This document shows positions 1-6,579 of a DNA stretch of 11,648 nt, piece by piece. The notes under the pieces were generated by a model. The model was given only the letters and a program-made list of their open reading frames with translations, had not been told where the DNA came from and ran no database searches. The position numbers were made by a program, and so were the translations under genes. Positions within the stretch are counted from its first letter, which is position 1, and each line of letters opens with the position of its first letter. The stretch is from NCBI GenBank assembly GCA_019347595.1, contig JAHWLA010000034.1, positions 3,838 through 15,485 of the forward strand, in the 5' to 3' direction. This stretch comes from Actinomycetota bacterium. GTDB taxonomy: Bacteria > Actinomycetota > Acidimicrobiia > Acidimicrobiales > JAHWLA01.

Positions 1-659
1 GGCCGCTTGAGCGTCGTCTCCAGCCCCACCTCCTCCTCGAAGAAGTCGGCTCGCTGGGTGAGCTGGAACGGCACCTCGGCGCTGGTGACGGACGTCGACT
101 CCGTGCCCACCTTCCCCGCACCCGTGTAGATCTGGCGGGTGACGAAATGGGGCATGACGTGCTGCACCACGCGGCCGAACGGCACCTGCCGGTCCATCAG
201 GTAGTTCTCGTGGGTGCCGTAGGAGTTGCCCTTGCGGTCGCTGTTGTTCTTGTAGACGACGATGCCCTGGCCGTCGGGCAGCGTGCGGGCCGCTGCCTCC
301 ATGGAGGCAGCCAGGATGCGCTCGCCCGCCTTGTCGTAGAGGACGACCTGGAGGGGGTCGGCGCACTCGGGCGTGGAGTACTCGGGATGGGCGTGGTCGA
401 CGTAGTACCGCGCCCCGTTGGTGAGCACGGCGTTGACCAGGTGGGTCTCCACCTCGGGGGGCATTGACCCCTCGCGGGCGAAACCGCGGGCGTCGTTGCC
501 GGGCGACTCGTCCTCGAAGTCCCAGCCGACTTTGCGCTGGAGCTCGTTGACGTAGGCGTTGATCAGCACCGAGGACGCGGCAATGGGGTTGGACTCGCCG
601 GAGCCCCGAAGCACGATCCCGTACTCCGTCTCCACCCCCAAAACCTTCCGTATCGCCAC
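1..659 (-). CDS. dop: Pup deamidase/depupylase Dop (N-terminal part, runs off the left edge)
   Basis: Dop converts the C-terminal Gln of Pup to Glu so that PafA can ligate it, and it also removes Pup from tagged proteins. It is a cytoplasmic enzyme of the carboxylate-amine/glutamine synthetase-like fold. The 219 visible codons open with the family signature (residues 4-15, RKVLGVETEYGI), whose glutamates bind nucleotide and Mg. Next come GWDFEDESPGNDARGF (about 45-60, in the Dop-specific loop absent from PafA), TNGARYYVDHAHPEYS (about 80-95, with the candidate catalytic Asp88) and a YKNNSDRKGNSYGTHENYLM block. The Dop-loop residues and VDHAHPEYS favour Dop over its paralogue PafA. I chose the GTG at 659 because an in-frame TAG lies four codons upstream and the N-terminus then matches the family; the ribosome site is weak (TAGGG about 8 nt upstream). 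It lies 119 nt after mpa on the same strand, and pup and prcBA would be expected next, outside the window. Confidence 0.95.
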   Translation of the reverse strand, partial: MAIRKVLGVETEYGIVLRGSGESNPIAASSVLINAYVNELQRKVGWDFEDESPGNDARGFAREGSMPPEVETHLVNAVLTNGARYYVDHAHPEYSTPECADPLQVVLYDKAGERILAASMEAAARTLPDGQGIVVYKNNSDRKGNSYGTHENYLMDRQVPFGRVVQHVMPHFVTRQIYTGAGKVGTESTSVTSAEVPFQLTQRADFFEEEVGLETTLKR

Positions 660-745
660 CGCTCGACCCTACCCCTCACTCACTCTCAGGATCGGCAGCC
701 ACGCCGCGCGTGTGAAGACGTCACCGGAGTCCGGCGGCAGCGGTA

Positions 746-769
746 CCGGCCGGACAGGACCCGGCCCGG
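746..769 (-). other. GC-rich imperfect hairpin between mpa and dop
   Basis: In the 119-nt gap between mpa and dop, CCGGCCGG (746-753) can pair with CCGGCCCGG (761-769) with one bulged base, around a 7-nt loop. It lies 10 nt after the mpa stop. There is no T-tract, so it is a weak terminator at best. It could attenuate readthrough into dop or stabilise the mpa 3' end. In sequence this GC-rich, short self-complementary runs also occur by chance. Confidence 0.3.
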
Positions 770-778
770 GAAGAAGGC

Positions 779-2542
779 CTACAGGTACTGCCCCGTCCCC
801 ACCCGTTCGATCGCCCGACCGCCGGTCGTCTCCTTGCCCTCCGACATCAACACCCGAAGGAAGACGATCCGCTCCCCCTTCTTGCCGGAGATCTTGGCCC
901 AGTCGTCCGGGTTGGTGGAGTTGGGCAGATCCTCGTGCTCCTTGAACTCCTGGCGGATCGAGTCGAGCAGGTCCTGGATGCGGATGCCCCGCCCCTCCCC
1001 TGCGATCTCGCGCTTGATGGCCAGCTTCTTGGCCCGCCGCACGATGTTCTCGATCATGGCCCCCGACGAGAAGTCCTTGAAGTACATGACCTCCTTGTCG
1101 CCGTTCTGGTACGTCACCTCGATGAAGCGGTTCTCGTCGTCGGTGGCGTACATCTCGGTGACGGTCTTCTCGATCATCGCCAGCACGGCCTTGGCCGGGT
1201 CGCCCCCGCCGTAGGCCTGCACCTCGTCGGCGTCCAACGGCAGGTCGGGTCGCAGGTACCGCGAGAAGATCTGCTGGGCGGCGTGCTCGTCGGGCCGCTC
1301 CACCTTGATCTTCACGTCGAGGCGGCCGGGCCGCAGGATGGCGGGGTCGATCAGGTCCTCGCGGTTGGAGGCGCCGATCACGATGACGTTCTTCAACGTC
1401 TCCACGCCGTCGATCTCGGCCAGCAGCTGGGGCACGATCGTCGACTCCATGTCGGACGAGATGCCCGTGCCGCGCGTGCGGAACAGCGAGTCCATCTCGT
1501 CGAAGAAGACGATCACCGGCATGCCTTCCTCGGACTTCTCGCGCGCCCGTTGGAAGACCAGGCGGATCTGCCGCTCGGTCTCGCCCACGTACTTGTTGAG
1601 CAGCTCGGGGCCCTTGATGTTGAGGAAGTAGCTCTTGGCGTTGGCGTTGCCGGTGACCTGCGCCACCTTCTTGGCCAGCGAGTTGGCGACCGCCTTGGCG
1701 ATCATCGTCTTGCCGCAGCCGGGCGGCCCGTAGAGCAGGATGCCCTTGGGCGGCGGGAGCTCGTACTCGCCGAACATCTCCCGGTAGAGGAACGGCAGCT
1801 CGACGGCGTCGGTGATGGCCTCGATCTGGGTGTCGAGCCCGCCCACGTCGTCGTAGGAGATGTCGGGCACCTCTTCGAGGATGAGCTCCTCGACCTCCGG
1901 CCTTGGCAGCTTCTCCAGCAGCAGGCCGGTGCGCGAGTCCATGAGCACGGTGTCGCCCGCCCGCAGCTTGATCGAGCGCAGCGCCTCGGACAGCTCGACC
2001 ACGCGCTCCTCGTCGGCCCGGCCCACGATCAGCGCCCGTGTGCGGTCCTCCAGCACCTCCTTGAGGGTGACCACTTCGCCCGACACCTCGGGGCTGCGGG
2101 CCAGCACCACGTTCAACGACTCGTTGAGCACGACCTCCTGGCCGCGCGCCAGCAACGTGGCATCGATCTCGGGGTGCAGCGCCACCCGCATCTTGCGCCC
2201 GCCGGAGAACACATCGGCGGTGCCGTCGTCGTTGAGCCCCATGAACGTGCCGTAGGCGGACGGGGGCTGGGTGAGCTTGTCGACCTCCTCGCGGAGCGCG
2301 GCGATGTGCTCGCGCGCCTCGCGCAGCGTGTAGGTGAGCTTCTCGTTCTGCGAGACCGCCTGTGCCAGTTGCCCCTTGGTCTCGAGGAGCTTCTCCTCGA
2401 GCGTGCGAACGCGCTTGGGCGCGTCCTGGAGGCGGCGTCGGAGGGTGATGACCTCCTCCTCCAGGACCTTGGCCTGCTCCTGGAGCTCCGCTACCTCCCG
2501 CTCGTATGCGGCTAGCCGTCGTTGGTACTCGGAGTCGGCCAC
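779..2542 (-). CDS. mpa: Proteasome-associated AAA+ ATPase Mpa/ARC
   Basis: This is the hexameric ATPase that recognises pupylated proteins, unfolds them and feeds them into the 20S proteasome. The product is 587 aa, close to mycobacterial Mpa. Residues 1-90 form a heptad-rich coiled coil, which binds Pup in the family. Residues 95-220 fit the tandem OB domains. The AAA module has Walker A GPPGCGKT (272-279), pore loop KYVGE (317-321), Walker B VIVFFDEMD (343-351) and the second region of homology with arginine finger candidates (about 392-408). The last residues, GTGQYL, are the docking tail that inserts into the 20S alpha ring, so a working proteasome partner is expected. The frame stays open upstream to 2623, but a strong Shine-Dalgarno directly before the GTG at 2542 and the match to family N-termini decide this start. 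The ferredoxin gene is divergent, and dop follows on the same strand. Confidence 0.97.
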   Translation of the reverse strand: MADSEYQRRLAAYEREVAELQEQAKVLEEEVITLRRRLQDAPKRVRTLEEKLLETKGQLAQAVSQNEKLTYTLREAREHIAALREEVDKLTQPPSAYGTFMGLNDDGTADVFSGGRKMRVALHPEIDATLLARGQEVVLNESLNVVLARSPEVSGEVVTLKEVLEDRTRALIVGRADEERVVELSEALRSIKLRAGDTVLMDSRTGLLLEKLPRPEVEELILEEVPDISYDDVGGLDTQIEAITDAVELPFLYREMFGEYELPPPKGILLYGPPGCGKTMIAKAVANSLAKKVAQVTGNANAKSYFLNIKGPELLNKYVGETERQIRLVFQRAREKSEEGMPVIVFFDEMDSLFRTRGTGISSDMESTIVPQLLAEIDGVETLKNVIVIGASNREDLIDPAILRPGRLDVKIKVERPDEHAAQQIFSRYLRPDLPLDADEVQAYGGGDPAKAVLAMIEKTVTEMYATDDENRFIEVTYQNGDKEVMYFKDFSSGAMIENIVRRAKKLAIKREIAGEGRGIRIQDLLDSIRQEFKEHEDLPNSTNPDDWAKISGKKGERIVFLRVLMSEGKETTGGRAIERVGTGQYL

Positions 2543-2678
2543 GGACCACCTCCCTTTCAAGCGAACATACACCGGTGCCCGAGCCACGGGAACGACACTG
2601 CCCCGCCGTGTGGCGAGTTTCACCTGCCGATCCCGCGCAAATTGACCACGGCCGCGCGCCGTGGATACCGTCGGTCCT
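2543..2678. promoter_or_regulatory. Divergent mpa / ferredoxin promoter region
   Basis: This 136-bp spacer must hold the promoters of both divergent genes. Towards mpa, TGTATGTT about 25-30 nt before the GTG resembles an extended -10 box, but I see no convincing -35 box. Towards the ferredoxin, a perfect inverted repeat CCACGGC-CGCGC-GCCGTGG (2646-2664) sits 14 nt before the ATG and could be an operator. No clear Shine-Dalgarno precedes the ferredoxin, so its mRNA may be leaderless or nearly so. The boxes are tentative. Confidence 0.4.
2546..2555 (-). promoter_or_regulatory. Strong ribosome binding site of mpa
   Basis: On the minus strand AGGGAGGTGG ends three bases before the GTG at 2542. 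Its GGAGGTG core is a full match to the anti-Shine-Dalgarno of 16S rRNA. It is the best ribosome site in the window, and it is why the 27-residue upstream extension of the mpa frame is not accepted as coding. Confidence 0.8.
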
Positions 2679-2915
2679 ATGAAGGTCTGGATCGATCAGG
2701 ATCTCTGCACCGGCGACGGCCTGTGCGAGGAGATCGCACCGGCGGTGTTCACCCTCCTCGACGACGGCTTGGCCTACGTCAAGGAAGGCGACAAGGTGTT
2801 CAGCGACCCGGGCGGCCCCGAGGGCCTCGCCGCCGTGCCTGCGGGCATGGAGGAGGCCACCATCGAGTCGGCCGAGGAGTGCCCCGGGGAGTGCATCTTC
2901 ATCGAGGTTGAGTAG
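2679..2915 (+). CDS. Small single-cluster ferredoxin (3Fe-4S or Asp-ligated 4Fe-4S)
   Basis: A 78-aa acidic soluble electron carrier. Cluster ligands are in C10-T-G-D13-G-L-C16 and E-C68-P-G-E-C72. The second-ligand position of the usual CxxCxxC motif is Asp13, so the cluster is either 3Fe-4S or, as in Pyrococcus ferredoxin, 4Fe-4S with Asp as ligand. C72 is an extra cysteine. The opening KVWIDQDLCTGDGLC and the ECPGECI tail closely resemble a ferredoxin that, as I recall, is encoded beside arc/mpa in Streptomyces, so the pairing with the proteasome locus looks conserved; its redox partner is unknown. I chose the ATG at 2679. A GTG at 2661 would add six residues (MDTVGP) with no better ribosome site. 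The gene is divergent from mpa and ends in a hairpin at 2951-2976. Confidence 0.88.
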   Translation: MKVWIDQDLCTGDGLCEEIAPAVFTLLDDGLAYVKEGDKVFSDPGGPEGLAAVPAGMEEATIESAEECPGECIFIEVE

Positions 2916-2946
2916 CCCCCCAGCGTTGTAGCCGGATCTCGATGTA

Positions 2947-3930
2947 TCAGGAGCGGGCCCTCTCGGGGGCCCGCTCTGCTGTCTGCGCCCCGCTCACCGG
3001 GGGCGGGAAGGCGAGGACGGCCAGCACCAGACCGCCCAGGGCGGCCACCGTGGTGGCCCCGGCCCACAGCTCGACCGTCCAGTCGAAGTCGTCGGTGAAC
3101 GGGACCACGGCGAAGAACACGGCCCACAGCGCGGCGGGCACGGCGGCGCCCAGGGCGTGCGGCCTGTCGAGCAGCGCGTCGCCCACGGCGCCCGCCACCA
3201 GCGCGGCGATCACCACGGGCCACCGCTCGAAGGCCTCCAGGCCCAGCACCAGCAGCGTGACCGCCGTCACGTAGACGGTCACCGTGCCCGGCGGCACCCG
3301 CCACCGCCGCAGCACGGTGAGCAGCGGGACCATGAGGATCACGGTGTGGAGGAACAGCCCGCCGATCCACTCGTCGGCGGCGTCGCCCGGCAGGAACGTG
3401 TCGGCCAGGAACGGGTGCACGAACTGGGTGACGAAGGCGGCGATCGACGTGGCCAGGGCCAGCGTCAGCACCCGGGGCAGGAACTCGACGAGCGTCGGCG
3501 CCACGTCGCCTGCCGCCGACCATGCCGCTCGCACCGGCGCGGACGTGAGCAGGACGCCGCCGACGAACAGGAGCAGGTGCGTGGGGCTCAGCAGCGCCTC
3601 GGTGTCGGCCTCGACGCCGAACACCTCGTGCCACACCATGTCGGCGCCCCCGCCCAGCGCGATCATGGCGACGGCGAGGACCGTCAGCCGTCCGCCGGGG
3701 ACGGTGAACGGCTCGCCGGCACGACGCCGCCGCGACGACTCTGTGGCCCACCACAGGACGGCGGCGGCGAACCCCGAGTACAGCACCAGGTGGTACGGCG
3801 TGAAGAACGTCTCCGGCTTGTCGTGCCGGTGCGACCACCCGTCGAGGAACAGCCCGACCACGGACCAGGTCGAGAAGACGGCAAAGGCGAGCTCGTCGCG
3901 TCGTGACATGGCGCCGGTGCTGGTGTCCAT
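2947..3930 (-). CDS. Polytopic membrane protein with duplicated D-x3-H ... P-x-H-L motif
   Basis: A 327-aa integral membrane protein with about eight hydrophobic segments; I do not recognise a characterised family. Two helical units share a pattern: D30-G-W-S-H34 followed by T-P45-Y-H47-L-V-L, and D97-M-V-W-H101 followed by S-P116-T-H118-L-L-L. H172 and H195 lie in or beside further membrane segments. The recurring intramembrane His and Asp suggest metal or haem binding, but that is inference. The ATG at 3930 has a GGGGGTG ribosome site about 5 nt upstream; the internal ATG at codon 8 has none. It starts 66 nt after the DUF6098-like gene and could be the last gene of the minus-strand run. The last codons (AERAPERARS, stop at 2947) are built from the hairpin that probably terminates the convergent ferredoxin transcript. 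Confidence 0.85.
   Translation of the reverse strand: MDTSTGAMSRRDELAFAVFSTWSVVGLFLDGWSHRHDKPETFFTPYHLVLYSGFAAAVLWWATESSRRRRAGEPFTVPGGRLTVLAVAMIALGGGADMVWHEVFGVEADTEALLSPTHLLLFVGGVLLTSAPVRAAWSAAGDVAPTLVEFLPRVLTLALATSIAAFVTQFVHPFLADTFLPGDAADEWIGGLFLHTVILMVPLLTVLRRWRVPPGTVTVYVTAVTLLVLGLEAFERWPVVIAALVAGAVGDALLDRPHALGAAVPAALWAVFFAVVPFTDDFDWTVELWAGATTVAALGGLVLAVLAFPPPVSGAQTAERAPERARS
2951..2976 (+). terminator. Terminator-like hairpin of the ferredoxin gene, inside the 3' end of the convergent membrane protein gene
   Basis: GAGCGGGCCC (2951-2960) and GGGCCCGCTC (2967-2976) form a perfect 10-bp GC-rich stem around a 6-nt loop, 35 nt after the ferredoxin stop. No T-run follows, as is common for actinobacterial hairpin terminators. 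On the minus strand the same bases encode the last residues of the membrane protein, so the hairpin could end transcripts from both sides. Confidence 0.65.
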
Positions 3931-3996
3931 GTGTCACCCCCAATCGCCCTCAGCGTACGGAAGGCGAGCGCGTCTGTCGCCATGACTCCGGTCACG

Positions 3997-4425
3997 TCAC
4001 GACGAGCGCCGCAACATCCCCCACTCGCCGGGATCGGTGGATTCGACCAGCCGCTCGGCCACCTCGACCACCTCCTCGGCGACCCACGCCACCGGTTGGC
4101 AGCACTCCACCAGCGGCTCGTTGTCGGGACCGCGGCCCAGCTCGACGCCGACCAGCACCCAGGCCCGCACGTCGGGGCCCTTCTCCCACTCCAGGTGCCG
4201 GTAGTCGTACACCCGACGGGCCACCCACAAGCGCAGGGGCCGCTCGCCCCACCAGTTCTCCACGGCCAGCGGATTGGCGCACAGGCCGGGCAGCTCGGCG
4301 CCGGTGAGGGTGTCGCGGCTGGTTCCTCGCTTGTCCGCTTCGGGGCCTCGCGACCAGCGGATGTAGAGGTCGGGGCGGTCGGCCACCAAGGAGGCCAGCT
4401 CGTCCAGCGACGTCACCGTGTCCAC
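3997..4425 (-). CDS. DUF6098-like conserved actinobacterial protein
   Basis: A 142-aa soluble acidic protein of unknown function. The blocks DLYIRWSRGPEAD (about 19-31), NPLAVENWWG, RLWVARRVYDYRHL and GRGPDNEPLV recall the DUF6098 family that I remember from Streptomyces; this is recall, not a search. No catalytic motif or membrane segment is evident. The start is the GTG at 4425, ten bases after the marP-like stop; AAGGGG at the end of that gene could serve as its ribosome site, so translation is probably coupled. A second GTG three codons later is an alternative start. Confidence 0.8.
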   Translation of the reverse strand: MDTVTSLDELASLVADRPDLYIRWSRGPEADKRGTSRDTLTGAELPGLCANPLAVENWWGERPLRLWVARRVYDYRHLEWEKGPDVRAWVLVGVELGRGPDNEPLVECCQPVAWVAEEVVEVAERLVESTDPGEWGMLRRSS

Positions 4426-4435
4426 GGGACGGGTC

Positions 4436-5605
4436 TTACCCCTTGCGCAGGCAGGGACCCGTGCTTGCGTCGGCCCGACGGGGCGCGGCCAGGGCTTCGT
4501 TGAGCTCCCGGCTGGTCAACGCGTACGACGTGCCCGGCCGGTCGGGGGCGATGGCGAAGGCCACCCCCACAACGGTGCCGTTGGTGTCGACGAGGGCGCC
4601 GCCGGAGTCTCCGGGCCGCAGGTCGGACGCCATGATGAACACGTCGCGGCGGGTGCTGTGCGAGTCGTAGAGGTCGCGCCCCACGGCGTCCACCCGCTGG
4701 CGGATGGCGGCCGGTGCAATGCGCAGCGGGTCCTGCCCGCCGGGATGCCCGAACACCGCCCCCCGACTGCCTACCCGGGCGTTGCCGACGGGCAGGGGCT
4801 GCTGGCCCAGGCCGGGGACGTGGAGCACGGCGAGGTCGCGGTCGGGGTCGAAGTAGACCACCTGGGCCCGCAGGGTGCGCTGGTCTGTGTGGCGTGTGAC
4901 CTCTGTGCGCCGCTCGCCTGCCACCACGTGGGCGTTGGTCACCACCAGGTCTGTGCCGACGGCGAAACCGCTCCCCTCCTGTACCCGGCTGCACGCCTCG
5001 CCCGTCACCTTCACTGTCGACGCCGATACCCGGTCGAGGGCGGCCTGCGACAGGCCGGTGGAGGCGGGCGGCGGCCCGGTGACGGGCGCGGGGCGGAGCT
5101 GCTCGAAGACCCGTGGGAAGGTTGTCTCGCCCACCAGCCGGCGCAGGGCCTGGAGCGTGTCGGGGGGCCGTGGCGCCACCCGGTCGATCCACTGGGCCAC
5201 GGTCGACGAGCGGGCCTCCCGCGACACGGTGCCGGGCACGTCGGCCACCGCGGGCAGGAGGAGCCACAGGGCGGCCAGCACACCCGCTGTGCCGATGAAC
5301 CCCCCCACCAGTCGGTCGAGGGCGCGGGCGGGGCCGTGGGGCACGAAACGCGACAGCGACGCCCCCGCCACCAGCCCGATGGCCTGGCCTGCAAAGGCCC
5401 CGCCGATGAGGACGACGGCGGCGACGAGCAGCTTGCTGGTGGGGTCGGGGCCTTGGAAGAGGTTCAGGGCGCCGGGGAGGAAGCGGGCGCCGATGAACAG
5501 GCCGAGCCCCAGCCCGACCCACGAGGTCGCCCGGGCCAGGAACCCGAGCCGGTAGCCGCCCACGGCGGCCGCGATGGCCGCCGTGACGACCGTGAGATCG
5601 AGCAT
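4436..5605 (-). CDS. marP: MarP-like membrane-anchored serine protease (CvpA-type N-terminus plus trypsin-like domain)
   Basis: A 389-aa protein built like M. tuberculosis MarP (Rv3671c), a periplasmic protease needed for acid and oxidative stress survival. Residues 1-120 hold four membrane segments of the CvpA/colicin V production type. Residues 121-195 are a linker. Residues 195-385 are a chymotrypsin-fold domain with the triad His226 (TNAHVVAG), Asp257 (DRDLAVL) and Ser334 (RPGDSGGAL). Cys205, just before the EGSGF strand, and Cys385 near the C-terminus sit where MarP has its regulatory disulfide. The ATG at 5605 is 13 nt after the trmI stop and begins MLDLTVV, as the family does. The open frame reaches 5653, but that extension overlaps trmI and is not needed. 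It is probably cotranscribed with trmI and the DUF6098-like gene. Confidence 0.93.
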   Translation of the reverse strand: MLDLTVVTAAIAAAVGGYRLGFLARATSWVGLGLGLFIGARFLPGALNLFQGPDPTSKLLVAAVVLIGGAFAGQAIGLVAGASLSRFVPHGPARALDRLVGGFIGTAGVLAALWLLLPAVADVPGTVSREARSSTVAQWIDRVAPRPPDTLQALRRLVGETTFPRVFEQLRPAPVTGPPPASTGLSQAALDRVSASTVKVTGEACSRVQEGSGFAVGTDLVVTNAHVVAGERRTEVTRHTDQRTLRAQVVYFDPDRDLAVLHVPGLGQQPLPVGNARVGSRGAVFGHPGGQDPLRIAPAAIRQRVDAVGRDLYDSHSTRRDVFIMASDLRPGDSGGALVDTNGTVVGVAFAIAPDRPGTSYALTSRELNEALAAPRRADASTGPCLRKG

Positions 5606-5618
5606 GTTCACCGGGCGG

Positions 5619-6404
5619 TCATGCGCCCGTAGGCGGCCCGACCAGTCGCGCACTGGTGAGGAACCCGGTGTGCCCGACCATGCGGTGGTCGGGACGCACG
5701 GCGTTGCCCTCGACGTGCCACGTGCGCAGGAGGACCTCCTGGGTCTCCGCCATGCTGAACGCGCTGGCGGCCAAGGCCTCCCGGAGCTGGGCCACTTGCA
5801 TGATGCTGGGAACGTAGGCGACGAAAATGCCGCCGGGGTGGAGGGCCGACTCGGCGTGCTTCACCACCCGCCACGGCTCCGGCAGGTCGAGCACCACCCG
5901 GTCGAGGCCGGTCTCGTCGATCCCCTCGTAGACGTCGCGCTCTTCGACCCGGTAGCGCTCGGCGGCCTCGGGGCCGAGGAACGACGCCACGTTGGCCTGG
6001 GCGCGCGCGGCGAAGTCGGACCGCAGCTCGTAGCCCACGATACGGGCGCCCGCCCGCAGCATCGTCATCGACAGCGCGCCCGACCCCACGCCCGCCTCGA
6101 GGACCACGGCGCCCGGGAAGATGTCGGCCAGGAGCAGGATCGGCCCCAGATCCTTGGGGTAGATGACCTGGGCGCCTCGCGGCATCTTGAGGATGAAGTC
6201 GGCAAGCGTGGGGCGGACCGCCTGGTACCACGCCCCGTTGGTCGAGCGCAGTTGGACTCCCTCGGGCTGCCCGATGATCGCTTCATGGGACACAAAGCCC
6301 GTGTGGGTGTGGAATTGCCCACCGTCTTTAAGGGTGAACAGGTAGCGGCGGCCCTTGCGGTCGAGCACGAGCGCCTTGTCGCCCGCCGCGAACGCCCGGC
6401 TCAT
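5619..6404 (-). CDS. trmI: tRNA (adenine-58-N1)-methyltransferase TrmI
   Basis: TrmI transfers a methyl group from SAM to N1 of A58 in the tRNA T-loop. The 261-aa product aligns by eye along its length with Rv2118c. An N-terminal beta domain (1-75) contains FHTHTGFVSHEAIIG. The class I methyltransferase fold follows, with MPRGAQVIYPKD (74-85), motif I VLEAGVGSGAL (101-111), motif II YELRSD (125-130), motif IV DLPEPW (173-178) and the C-terminal RPDHRMVGHTGFL (237-249). I prefer the ATG at 6404 because MSRAFAAGDKALVLDRKGRRY lines up with the mycobacterial N-terminus. A TTG at 6443 would add 13 residues and lies against a hairpin. trmI is also associated with proteasome loci in other actinobacteria. 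Here it follows ttuA-like and precedes the marP-like gene. Confidence 0.95.
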   Translation of the reverse strand: MSRAFAAGDKALVLDRKGRRYLFTLKDGGQFHTHTGFVSHEAIIGQPEGVQLRSTNGAWYQAVRPTLADFILKMPRGAQVIYPKDLGPILLLADIFPGAVVLEAGVGSGALSMTMLRAGARIVGYELRSDFAARAQANVASFLGPEAAERYRVEERDVYEGIDETGLDRVVLDLPEPWRVVKHAESALHPGGIFVAYVPSIMQVAQLREALAASAFSMAETQEVLLRTWHVEGNAVRPDHRMVGHTGFLTSARLVGPPTGA

Positions 6405-6443
6405 CGCACTCTGGATTTCATGGGTGACGGATTTCGGCGGCAA

Positions 6444-6471
6444 TGAGCGTGCGCCGTCAGGCGCACGCTCA
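6444..6471. repeat. Perfect 12-bp stem hairpin upstream of trmI
   Basis: TGAGCGTGCGCC (6444-6455) and its exact complement (6460-6471) flank a GTCA loop. It lies 40 nt before the preferred trmI start and 109 nt after the ttuA-like stop, and has no T-tract. It could be a terminator, an attenuator or an RNA-processing site. Confidence 0.6.
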
Positions 6472-6487
6472 GATGTGACAGCCTCGG

Positions 6488-6514
6488 GTTTCGGCGGCGG
6501 AACGCCGCCGAAAC
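6488..6514. repeat. Second perfect 12-bp stem hairpin in the ttuA-trmI gap
   Basis: GTTTCGGCGGCG (6488-6499) and its exact complement (6503-6514) flank a 3-nt loop. It is 16 nt from the neighbouring hairpin. ATTTCGGCGGC occurs again at 6431-6441, which could support an alternative pairing with the right arm of this hairpin. On the minus strand this one forms first, 65 nt after the ttuA-like stop. Confidence 0.6.
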
Positions 6515-6579
6515 AAAGCTTCCGGCGCGGCCCGGGTGCATGTTCGCCCGGCGCCTGTTCACTCGGGACGGGGGGTGGG

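Noticed and set aside
1..659. PafA (Pup ligase) instead of Dop
   Set aside because: The segment between the first strand and the NGAR block is long and carries the DxARGF-type Dop loop, and VDHAHPEYS is the Dop form, unlike the DVGSHPEYA form of PafA.
935..2515. Long plus-strand open frame of 526 codons opposite mpa
   Set aside because: It is antisense to a clearly identified AAA ATPase. The predicted protein is low-complexity (runs of Leu, Val, Asp, His), as expected of a reverse frame in high-GC DNA.
669..2549. Second minus-strand open frame (626 codons) over mpa
   Set aside because: It is a frame-shifted shadow of mpa made of Arg/Gly/Ala repeats. The real frame has Walker motifs and the GQYL end.
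6405..6443. 13-residue N-terminal extension of TrmI from a TTG
   Set aside because: The ATG at 6404 aligns with the mycobacterial N-terminus. The extension has no homologue that I recall and abuts a hairpin.
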